This document shows, piece after piece, positions 35,501 through 42,133 of a stretch of DNA of 64,000 nt (the first letter of the stretch is position 1; the number at the start of each line of letters is the position of its first letter). A program made the position numbers and the translations under genes. The notes beneath the pieces are model-generated. The model ran no database searches, was not told where the DNA came from, and saw only the letters and a list, made by a program, of their open reading frames with translations. The stretch is from Kitasatospora sp. MAP12-44 (GTDB lineage: Bacteria > Actinomycetota > Actinomycetes > Streptomycetales > Streptomycetaceae). The stretch spans positions 6,138,001-6,202,000 of the forward strand of contig NZ_JARZAE010000004.1 of assembly GCF_029892095.1 (NCBI RefSeq), written 5' to 3'.

Positions 35501-36674
35501 TGGTGGACCCGTTCAGGGACAGCGTCAGGACCGGCCCCGCATAGCACTCGTCGTTCGTCACCGACGGCGACGCGGTCCCCTCCGGACTGTCCGCACACGA
35601 GGCGAACGTCTGCTCCAGGAACGAATCCGGCGTCGACCACCCGTCACCCGCCCACGACGATTGCGCCTGCGTCGAGGAGGTCTGCCCGTCCACCGAACCC
35701 GAGTCATAACCCAGACCCAGTGTGGGGGCCTTCGACGTAGACGCCCCCGGCAGAGTGATCGGATACTGGTAGGTGAACGACCCCGCCGAACCACCACCAG
35801 CCCAACTCCCGCTGGGCTGCAGGGAGTCCCCCGCGTAGCTACCGGCCGCGCCGCCCTCCTGACCGGTCGAATCCGTCGCCGCGACCACCGACGACACCGA
35901 CAGAGCCTGCGCCGAAGCCGACGGTGCCGCCTGCACGGACGCGCTGCGCGTCGAGGGGGCGGGGGTCAGGACGGTCGACACGGACTTGCCGACCACATCG
36001 CGCGTGGTGGGCAGAGGAGTCTGAACGCGACACGCCGCCACCTGCGGCGTCGTCAACGCACACGCCGGCAAGGACACAAGATGCAGGCGGGAACCGTAGT
36101 TACCGCCATAGGCCTGGTCGAAGGCCGAGTAGTCCAAACCGACCCGGGTGCCACCCTGACCGGTGCCCGCGCCCTCGACGCTGAAGGCCACCCCGGCGAC
36201 GCCGAGCGCGGCCGTCTTCTTCTGGTCGAGCACACTGACGTGCACATCCGCCGACCCCGAGCTGCTGGCGCCACCGGCTGCCTTCACCGCCTGCGCCCAC
36301 ACGGGAGTCCCCGCAATCGTCGCCTTCGGACCATCAGAGTGGCCGTCAGCCGCAGTCCCCAACGTTGTGGAACCCTGCGCCGCACCAGGCCAGTTGACCG
36401 CAGCAGGCTTGAAGGCCCGCTTCGTGTCGTCCTTCGGCTGAATGTGCTTCGGGGTGAGCGTCGTGCCACCCGTGACGGACTTCGTCAACGGCGCCGCCGG
36501 CGGCTTGGGAGCCCCCAGACTCAGCCCGGCGGCCTGCGCCGGCACCGTCGTCGCCGCCGCGAGCAGAACCACCGCGCAGACGGTCCGCAGCAACCGGCCC
36601 CCCACACCACCCTCGTAGGCTGGTCGGAACCGCTGCCGTATACCGTCCCGCTCGCCACCATCGCCTCGGCGCAT
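29592..36674 (-). CDS. giant secreted Rhs/YD-repeat polymorphic toxin with HINT domain and nuclease-like tip
   Basis: About 2360 residues from ATG 36674 (GGGG 6-9 nt upstream; ATG 36686 possible). A signal peptide (VCAVVLLAAATTVPAQAAG) precedes an SpvB-like N-terminal half, many YD/RHS repeats (YDGLGRAV, YDALGRAT, YDVLGRKT), and the RHS core GARQYDPNTGAFISLDPLFE with NGYTYAANNPIGASDPTG near residue 1890. Then comes a HINT domain (about 2118-2267): Cys in GCTNSFPAGTLV, TSTQHHPFWD, ending PVLVHND. The last ~93 residues are the toxin tip: KFLGYRDTGQRLKGQKIF, HNGGTWKLAKS, RTGTYDAMLNKIG, like the Ntox21-type RNase group (from memory). The HINT domain likely frees the tip. Confidence 0.88.
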   Translation of the reverse strand: MRRGDGGERDGIRQRFRPAYEGGVGGRLLRTVCAVVLLAAATTVPAQAAGLSLGAPKPPAAPLTKSVTGGTTLTPKHIQPKDDTKRAFKPAAVNWPGAAQGSTTLGTAADGHSDGPKATIAGTPVWAQAVKAAGGASSSGSADVHVSVLDQKKTAALGVAGVAFSVEGAGTGQGGTRVGLDYSAFDQAYGGNYGSRLHLVSLPACALTTPQVAACRVQTPLPTTRDVVGKSVSTVLTPAPSTRSASVQAAPSASAQALSVSSVVAATDSTGQEGGAAGSYAGDSLQPSGSWAGGGSAGSFTYQYPITLPGASTSKAPTLGLGYDSGSVDGQTSSTQAQSSWAGDGWSTPDSFLEQTFASCADSPEGTASPSVTNDECYAGPVLTLSLNGSTTSLVFDASKGTYTPADNNGETVTHVTGSNNGSGAYNTDYWTVTDRSGTVYQFGRNQLPGWSAGKAATNSVDTEPVYSAHPGDPCYNAAGFSSSVCTMAYKWHLDYVKDARGQAMSYYYNQDTNFYGENLGATNVSYVRDSYLAHIDYGFMDGGAYGTVPDQVVFTTAPRCTATTCDPLSATTAATEYPDVPFDLVCASGATCTSYGPGFFSTVRLAQITTKQYSTATSAYVPVDTYTLTQSEPATGDGTSPTLWLASVTRHGNDTSAGPGGAITMPAVTFTGQDLQNRVDTTNYPGLYRYRLSSITTELGDVVGVSYTLPNPCTAASVASQDPSTNTGSCYPVYWTPKFYTAPIRDWFQKYAVSQVLEYDGTGKSTTKATTYTYGGGAAWHYDDNELVQAKYRTWGQFHGYATVTTNTGDGANDPQTQSTASFYRGMDGDYLTPTTNRTVTLTDSQGAGHTDSPQLTGDLLESTAFVGAGGAIDHSAISSYWISAPVATRTRTGLAPLTATSTRVAETFTRQALTDGGTTTWRSTENDNTYDTTTGLLTTAYTHTVPVNPAYDQCTTSTYAPANTALNIVGLVASQESDSVACSGFTEAAIPSAPSALNTLGAPASVNRPAQVESATQTFYDDPTFATTFPQTTAPTVGSVTMVRKAADYTGGAFTWQTTARSTYDGYGRPTKTYDGDGNATTTAYTVNSVGLTTGASVTNAKSQTSQQTFATTRGLPLTATDANGIVTTTQYDALGRATATWLYSRPTTAPANTLTTYTVSNTGLSGTTTQQLNDSLGYATSITILDALGRVRQTQTPTPQGGRMITESFYDSRGWVRKTNNPYWDSASLPTLALASFQDSTIPNQDVYTYDGLGRAVVDTSYAYSVVKQTTTTVNTGDTTTVFPPTGGTVKSTATDPLGRTSNVTDYTTPPTLVTPANTFNGTWYTTGGTAASTIAYGYDGHGKQSTTSNAGSTWTTTYNLLGQAVAKSDPDAGTSTTVYDGAGNTLQTTDARGASTSLTYDVLGRKTAQYAAPTSAQSTANESASWVYDNDNAVTGVTNAVGQATTTTAYNNGNAYTTQSLGFNVFGESIGQSVTIPSAAQGTVLGRTYTFKHDYTPNTGLLYDDVYPLAGGLPSEVVTHTYATALDLPAGLADSSYGYSQGTTYDAYGRVTQETIGSSTLQAYLTNTYDPHTGALTDQLVSRSNTGTPTPVDNQAYTYDPAGNLTQQDSTRLGTSTPAESQCYTYDPQDRLSSAWTATWATTNTCTIAPTTTAHTQVTDTLGAASAYWTSWTFTPTGQRATQTQHNLTGGTDTTTTDTYNGNGTNQPHTLTSDTPGAPATGDSYAYDAAGNMTTRTTPATGAQTLTWNTLGQLAAITPQATGASYLYNADGSLLIKTDPGKTTLYLPGEQITLNTTTNTASGVRYIPLPGGGTVVRTGGGSNYNFEITDPHGTADLTLDSTAQTPTWRQFTPYGAPRGTTNNWLDDRGFLNAPNDTTTGLTALGARQYDPNTGAFISLDPLFEATDTQQLNGYTYAANNPIGASDPTGLMKEPDFYGGAGYTNQTACDQACQATLPTDIPEPPIPDTSGFDRPAHRTAWISHGSGGGFFEQAWGAFSHKIVQTVVGGYHTSMGQIDDLATCATGGSANSCANVFVNLELGPALAAVGAATGLYQDLSEIGTNVQDGKYGAATGNSTFLALSLAGDGDGEAVRGLGWGDRLSTMFDRGDIPTGCTNSFPAGTLVLLSDGTTKPIETLAKGDMVTATNPETGTTSPEAVLATIVTPDDQDFTDLTIKSPNSATADSTTLTSTQHHPFWDVTTQSWTDAGHLKPGDQVRTEDGQAADVISVRNYHTAPHTAYNLTIANLHTYYVLAGATPVLVHNDDPLPTQVQGRNQPLTSKQATDLAKFLGYRDTGQRLKGQKIFTNGKTFISQDIGDGDGSHNGGTWKLAKSIKDLGSKSTRTGTYDAMLNKIGC

Positions 36675-37001
36675 GTGTTGCCCCATCCCCGGAATCAGCC
36701 GCCTGACGGGCAGGCGGAAGCACTGCCCAGACCGATCATCAGACTGGGTCGCCCACGACTATGGCAGCGCGGGCTCATCGCGGTATCGGGTATTCGAACG
36801 TTCCTGATGGGGTTTGGGTAAAGCTTTGCCAAGATCACCATTGGCAAATGCCGCAAAGTGGGGGCAATCCGCCCAACGTGTGCTGGACCCTCCGGGAATC
36901 GCATCCGCAGCTGTCCGTCTGACGTGCAACGCTCCATCGGAAGGTCGACGCTAACGCCCGACCGGCACGCCACGCGCAATGAAAGGTTGGATGGGAAGTC
37001 C
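36675..37001. promoter_or_regulatory. 327-bp divergent promoter region with an 8-bp-arm dyad
   Basis: It separates the giant toxin (minus) and the giant lectin-like protein (plus). At 36825-36848 lies TTTGCCAA-GATCACCA-TTGGCAAA, perfect 8-bp arms with an 8-bp spacer, a convincing regulator site that could control both genes together. The remainder holds promoters that cannot be pinpointed. Confidence 0.6.
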
Positions 37002-40000
37002 ATGCCACTATCCACATCACGAATACGCATACTCGCCACAACGATTGCCACAGCGCTCACCGCACTGACGCTGAGTGCCGTCGCAATCCCCGCCCAGGCC
37101 ACCACGGGTGGAACCGCCGCACGCGGCAGTGTCACCACACCCAGCACGGCGCCGTTGACCGCTGATCAGGCCTCGGTCAGGGCCCGGTCGACAGGGAAGG
37201 CCGTGTCTGTCGACGCGGCGACCACCGCGACCGACCAGCTGACCGCGAACGCCAACGGCACCTTCACCCTCAACCAGGCACTCGCCCCGGTCCGCAAACG
37301 CCAAAACGGTGCCTGGAAGCCCTTGGACGCCACACTGGTCAAGCGTGCGGACGGCTCCATCGGACCCGCGATGAGCACCAGCGACCTGACCCTCTCCGGT
37401 GGCGGGAGCTCACCCCTGGCCGTCATGAAGACCGGCGCCCGGTCGCTGGCCCTGACACTGCCCAGCACTCTGACGGCAAAGCTGCCCGCGCCCACCCTGG
37501 CCGGGCCGACCGCCACCTATGCCCTCCTCAACGGCGTTGACCTGCAGGTCACCGCAGACACCCAGGGCGGGTTCTCCGAGGTCCTGGTCATCAAGGACGC
37601 GACGGCGGCCGCCAACCCGGCCCTGGCCTCCCTGGCGTTCTCCACCAAGACCACCGGCGTCGACCTCGCCACCGACTCGGCCGGGAACATCACCGCCAAG
37701 GACTCGCACGGCACCGTCGTCTTCTCCGCCCCCGCACCCAACAAGGGTGTGTGGGACTCCGCGACCAACCCCGCGGCTCCCACCGTGACCGACCCCAGCA
37801 CAGGCACCACCCTCGATGCCCGCTCTGGCGCTCCCGCCGCCTCCAGCAAGGCGGGACCGGGAGCGGCCGCACATACCGCCCCCCTCAAGGCCGTCTACGG
37901 CTCCGGGAAGATCACCCTGACCCCGGACCCGACCCTGCTCACGGGCAAGAACACCATCTGGCCGCTCTACATCGACCCGACGTACTCGGCTGGCGGAGGT
38001 GCGGCTCAGGCCTGGACGTACGTCAACTCCTCTTTCCCCGATACAAGTTACTCGCAGACCTCCGACACTGAGGGACTGCGCGTCGGCGACCAGGCCTGGA
38101 CATCCCCGTACTTCGTGGGGCGCGCCTTCGCCCAGATGTCGATTGCCAGCAGCATCTACGGCAGCACCGTCATGTCCTCGCGCTTCTACGCCACCGAGAC
38201 CTACGCCCCCTCGTGCAGCGCGCGCAACGTCGAACTCTGGTTCACCGGCGCCATCTCGGCGGCCACCACCTGGAACAACCAGCCTTCGTGGAACAGCAAG
38301 AGTGACACCCAGTCGGTCGCCAACGGCTACTCGAGCGCCTGCCCGACGGCCTCCGTGGGCTTCGACACCACCAGCCTGATGCAGTCCGCGGCCAACGGCT
38401 CCTGGTCCAACGTCACCCTGGGACTGCGCGCCTCGGACGAGACCGACCCCTACGGCTGGAAGAAGTTCCAGCCCTCCGCGATGTACATGTCCACCACCTA
38501 CGACCACGCGCCCAACACACCCGGCCCGCTGACCACCTCGCCCAACACCGCGTGCGGCGCCGCCACCCCGACCATCGTCGGCAACGGCGACGTCACCCTG
38601 TACGCCGGCGTCAGTGACCCCGACGGCGGCACTCTCGGTGTCGCCTTCACTGTCGTCAACTCCTTGACCAGGGCCATCGTCGCATCCAGCACCACCTCCA
38701 ATCTGCCAGCCACCTCAGGTACCACCGCCTCCCTCCTCATACCGCGGACAACACTCGTCAACTCCTCCGCAGGCGCCCAGACGCCCTTCGAGTGGACCGT
38801 CTACACCAGTGACGGCACGTTCAACAGCCCCGCCAGCACCACCTGCCGGTTCGCCTTCGATCCCACGCACCCCGGCGCCCCAACCGTCACCCAGAACGCC
38901 ACCAGCTACACCGTCGGCACCGCTGCGGGTTTCACCTTCACCGCCAACTCCACCGGCAGCACCCCTGCCAGCTACCTTTATCAACTCAACGGCGCAGCCC
39001 CCGGCACGGTTTCCGCCAACGCTGGCACCGCCAGCGTCAACATCGCCCCCACCCGCAGGGTCAACACCCTCACCGTCACCGCGGTTTCGCCCGGCGGCAA
39101 CATCGGTGACACCGCCACGGTCATCCTGAACGCTAAGCTCCCTGCCACCGCTGTCGAGAACGACCTCACTGGTGCTGGCCACGCGGACCTCACCGTCGTC
39201 GGCGGCCAAGCCGGCCTGCCCCCTGGCCTGTGGCTCGCCTCCGGAGGCACGGCCAGCACCATCAACACCGCCGCCACCAACATCGGTGCGCAGGGAACGG
39301 CCCTCAACACCAACGGCACACCCACCGACTGGAACGGCACCCAGGCCATCACCGGACACTTCGGCGGAACCGGATTCAACGACGTCCTCGACTACAACCC
39401 TTCCACCGGCGTCGGACACATCCTCTACGGCGATGGGGACGGCTCTCCCCTCTCCCCCGACTCCAGCGCCGAGGTCAACATCACCAGCAACGTCTTCCAG
39501 TCGTCGACAACTAAGCAGTACGCGACGCACGTCGCAAGCGGCGGAAGCCTCAGCAACATCGCCAACGGCAACACCAACAACGACGGCACCCCGGTCAGCC
39601 TCTTTCCCGACATCCTGCTCACCGTCGATGGCTCCCTCTACCTAGACCCCGCGTCGGCAACGCCCGCGGCCTTCTCCGGTTTCAACGCCTGGGTCAACCT
39701 GGGCACCAACCCGACCGGCAAGGGCGACTGGACCGGCTGGACCATCGCGACTACCGTCGTCAACTACCTGCCGGCTCTCTTCGCCCGCTCCGATTCCGGA
39801 GGCCAGCTCTACTACTACAGCCCCACGGCGATGCAGAACCTCCTCGCCGGCGCTTCGGTCACCCCCGTCGAACTCGCCACGAGCGGATGGGACGCCACCT
39901 CAAAGCCGACCCTCGAAGCGGCCGACATCAACGGCGACGGATACCCTGACCTGTGGTCTGTCAGCGGTGCAGGAGCAGTCACCGCGAACTTCCTCAGCGG

Positions 40001-41888
40001 CACCACCACGCCCACCCTCACCTCCCAGGCGACCCCCCAGACCCTCGCGCCGCCGTCGCACAGCTGGGCCCTGAACGACAGCACCGCAGACGGCACCCAG
40101 GTCACCACCGCCGCCGATCCCGCCGGTAGTCTCGCGCTGGCCGGACAGGCTGGTGCCAACTGGAGCACCAAGGACCTGTTCACCCCCGACGTCGCCCTGA
40201 ACACCGGCGCCACCCCGACGACCGGCTCGCTGGCCGCCACAGGCTCCGCGGTCAACGTGAGCGGGAACTTCACCGTCTCCGCCTGGGCACAGCCCAGCGC
40301 CAGCGGCGGTGTCGTCCTCTCCCAGGACGGTACGTACACCTCTGGCTTGCTGCTCTACCCGGATGTGAACAGCAACCAGTGGTTCTTCTGCTTGGCCACC
40401 ACGGACAGCACTGGCTGGCCCTACGACTGCGCCCGCGGGGGAACCGTCAACCTCACCCTCTGGACCCACCTCACCGCGACCTACAACTCCGTCACCAAGC
40501 AGATGGCGATCTACGTCAACGGCGTTGAAGCGGGCACTGGCACCCACACTCCCGCCAGTGGCAGCCTCTTCCGCGGTCCATTCACCGTCGGTGACTTCCT
40601 TTCCAACAGCAAACCCACCCACGCCGCGTACTTCTCGGGTCGGGTCTCCCAGATCCAGACCTGGAACCAGGCGCTCACGCCCTACCAGGTCGGCAGTGCC
40701 GCCGGCCCCAACAGTGCGATCACGCTTCCGTCCGACGGCACCGTCTACCCGACCGGGCGCAGCTGGCAGCTCGGCGCCAACGCGATGGCGTTCAACCAGG
40801 GACAGCTGACCATCACCGTCGCAGGCATACAGCAGTACTCCAAGGTCACTACCACCCACGCGGCCGCGGTCATGACACTGCAGACGGACGGCAATCTCGT
40901 CGCCTACCCCACCGCCACCGACGCGGCCAACCAGACCAACTCCCTGTGGTCCACCTCGACCGCCGGCCACAGCGGCGACGGTCTGATCTTCCAGCCCGAC
41001 GGGAACCTGGTCCTCTACTCCGTGGACGGGACGCCCCTGTGGTCCACCAACACCGCATCCAACCCCGCGTACAACCGGGTGATCCAGGCAGTCGAGGGCA
41101 ACGCCCTGCATGAGGTGTACCCGGACGCGTCGGGCTGGCATGACAACGCGGTCGCGGGTGTCGGTGGCGGCATCACGGCTCTTGGGTTCGCCTACGGCCC
41201 CACAGGGCTCCCGGTGATCGAGGCCTCCGAAGGCGGAGTCCTGCACGAGATCTCCTGCGACTCCTCCGGCAACTGGCATGACAGCGCGGTCGCGGGTGTC
41301 GGTGGCGGCATCACGGCTCTCGGGTTCGCCTACGACCCCACAGGGCTCCCGGTGATCGAGGCCTCCGAAAGCGGAGTCCTGCACGAGATCAACAAAGACT
41401 CCTCCGGCAACTGGCATGACAATCCGGTCCTGGGCGTCGGTGGCGGCATCACGGCCCTCGGGTTCACCTACACTTCCACAGGGCTCCGGGTGATCGAGGC
41501 CTCGGAGGGCGGGGTCCTGCACGAGATCTACAAGGACTCCTCCGGCAACTGGTACGACAATCCGGTCCTGGGCGTCGGTGGCAACATCACCCCCCTCGGG
41601 TCCACCTACAGCCCCACAGGGGGCCGGGTGATCGAGGCCTCCGAAGGCGGAGTCCTGCACGAGATCTACAACGACACCTCCGGCGTCTGGCACGACAACC
41701 CGGTCGTGGGCGTCGGCAGCAACATCACCGCGCTGTCGATGAAGGTCCTCTCTAACGGTGGGCGCATCATCGAGGCCTCCGAAGGCGGGGTCCTGCACGA
41801 GATCTACACCGATTCCTCCGGCTGGCATGACAACCCCATCGCGGGTACGGCCGGCAGCGCCACAGCTCTCTCCTTCGCCCTCCACTGA
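37002..41888 (+). CDS. giant secreted multidomain protein (DNRLRE, LamG-like, bulb-lectin, C-terminal repeats)
   Basis: 1628 residues from ATG 37002. A signal peptide (ILATTIATALTALTLSAVAIPAQA) is followed by a ~300-residue beta-rich region, a DNRLRE-like domain (VELWFTGAISAATTWNNQP, SVGFDTTSLMQSAANGSW), Ig-like strands, an FG-GAP/VCBS-like region (DLTGAGHADLTVVGG; ADINGDGYPDLWSV), a LamG fold (NFTVSAWAQPS, LTLWTHLTATYNS, about 40.2-40.7 kb), a mannose-binding bulb-type lectin (MTLQTDGNLVAYP, IFQPDGNLVLYS) and six 46-residue repeats. It is likely a wall- or glycan-binding surface protein working with the divergent toxin, perhaps as an adhesin or stabiliser. That partnership is inferred from arrangement. 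Confidence 0.8.
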   Translation: MPLSTSRIRILATTIATALTALTLSAVAIPAQATTGGTAARGSVTTPSTAPLTADQASVRARSTGKAVSVDAATTATDQLTANANGTFTLNQALAPVRKRQNGAWKPLDATLVKRADGSIGPAMSTSDLTLSGGGSSPLAVMKTGARSLALTLPSTLTAKLPAPTLAGPTATYALLNGVDLQVTADTQGGFSEVLVIKDATAAANPALASLAFSTKTTGVDLATDSAGNITAKDSHGTVVFSAPAPNKGVWDSATNPAAPTVTDPSTGTTLDARSGAPAASSKAGPGAAAHTAPLKAVYGSGKITLTPDPTLLTGKNTIWPLYIDPTYSAGGGAAQAWTYVNSSFPDTSYSQTSDTEGLRVGDQAWTSPYFVGRAFAQMSIASSIYGSTVMSSRFYATETYAPSCSARNVELWFTGAISAATTWNNQPSWNSKSDTQSVANGYSSACPTASVGFDTTSLMQSAANGSWSNVTLGLRASDETDPYGWKKFQPSAMYMSTTYDHAPNTPGPLTTSPNTACGAATPTIVGNGDVTLYAGVSDPDGGTLGVAFTVVNSLTRAIVASSTTSNLPATSGTTASLLIPRTTLVNSSAGAQTPFEWTVYTSDGTFNSPASTTCRFAFDPTHPGAPTVTQNATSYTVGTAAGFTFTANSTGSTPASYLYQLNGAAPGTVSANAGTASVNIAPTRRVNTLTVTAVSPGGNIGDTATVILNAKLPATAVENDLTGAGHADLTVVGGQAGLPPGLWLASGGTASTINTAATNIGAQGTALNTNGTPTDWNGTQAITGHFGGTGFNDVLDYNPSTGVGHILYGDGDGSPLSPDSSAEVNITSNVFQSSTTKQYATHVASGGSLSNIANGNTNNDGTPVSLFPDILLTVDGSLYLDPASATPAAFSGFNAWVNLGTNPTGKGDWTGWTIATTVVNYLPALFARSDSGGQLYYYSPTAMQNLLAGASVTPVELATSGWDATSKPTLEAADINGDGYPDLWSVSGAGAVTANFLSGTTTPTLTSQATPQTLAPPSHSWALNDSTADGTQVTTAADPAGSLALAGQAGANWSTKDLFTPDVALNTGATPTTGSLAATGSAVNVSGNFTVSAWAQPSASGGVVLSQDGTYTSGLLLYPDVNSNQWFFCLATTDSTGWPYDCARGGTVNLTLWTHLTATYNSVTKQMAIYVNGVEAGTGTHTPASGSLFRGPFTVGDFLSNSKPTHAAYFSGRVSQIQTWNQALTPYQVGSAAGPNSAITLPSDGTVYPTGRSWQLGANAMAFNQGQLTITVAGIQQYSKVTTTHAAAVMTLQTDGNLVAYPTATDAANQTNSLWSTSTAGHSGDGLIFQPDGNLVLYSVDGTPLWSTNTASNPAYNRVIQAVEGNALHEVYPDASGWHDNAVAGVGGGITALGFAYGPTGLPVIEASEGGVLHEISCDSSGNWHDSAVAGVGGGITALGFAYDPTGLPVIEASESGVLHEINKDSSGNWHDNPVLGVGGGITALGFTYTSTGLRVIEASEGGVLHEIYKDSSGNWYDNPVLGVGGNITPLGSTYSPTGGRVIEASEGGVLHEIYNDTSGVWHDNPVVGVGSNITALSMKVLSNGGRIIEASEGGVLHEIYTDSSGWHDNPIAGTAGSATALSFALH
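41080..41885 (+). repeat. six tandem ~46-residue repeats at the C-terminus of the giant lectin-like protein
   Basis: Each unit has the form VIEASEGGVLHEI-x5-8-SGxWHDNPVxGVGxxITALG. The DNA units are about 138 bp and most similar in the middle copies; the first (AVEGNALHEVYPDASG) and last diverge more. This resembles tectonin/beta-propeller-like repeats, where five to six copies close a ring. Internal DNA similarity suggests recent duplication. Confidence 0.85.
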
Positions 41889-42005
41889 CCCACCTACCTG
41901 CGAGAACATGCCGGGGCTGGCGCGGAGACCTCTGTACCGGCCCCGGCACGCTCCGCACTCCGTCAGGGAGTGTCAGGGCAGTCCCGACTGAGCTGACTGC
42001 TCATC

Positions 42006-42055
42006 AAAAGGGGTCCCGCTCCACTCAGATATCCGGGTGGAGCGGGACCCCTTTT
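42006..42055. terminator. strong bidirectional terminator
   Basis: A perfect 19-bp stem AAAAGGGGTCCCGCTCCAC / GTGGAGCGGGACCCCTTTT with a 12-nt loop. It lies between the convergent giant lectin-like gene and the phospholipase C gene and serves both. Confidence 0.93.
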
Positions 42056-42133
42056 CAGTCGCAGCAGCAATGGCGGATCAGCGTGGCCCGACGAGCCGAG
42101 GCGAGGTGCCGGGGCGTCGGGCGTTGGTGGGGG

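Noticed and set aside
30618..36821. Long plus-strand open frames opposite the Rhs toxin
   Set aside because: They are antisense shadows: Gly/Val- or Arg-rich translations with no domain, while the minus strand has clear RHS, HINT and signal-peptide sequence.
41080..41885. Regular repeats mistaken for a CRISPR array
   Set aside because: Unit length (~138 bp), continuous open frame and protein-level conservation show coding repeats; no spacer structure.
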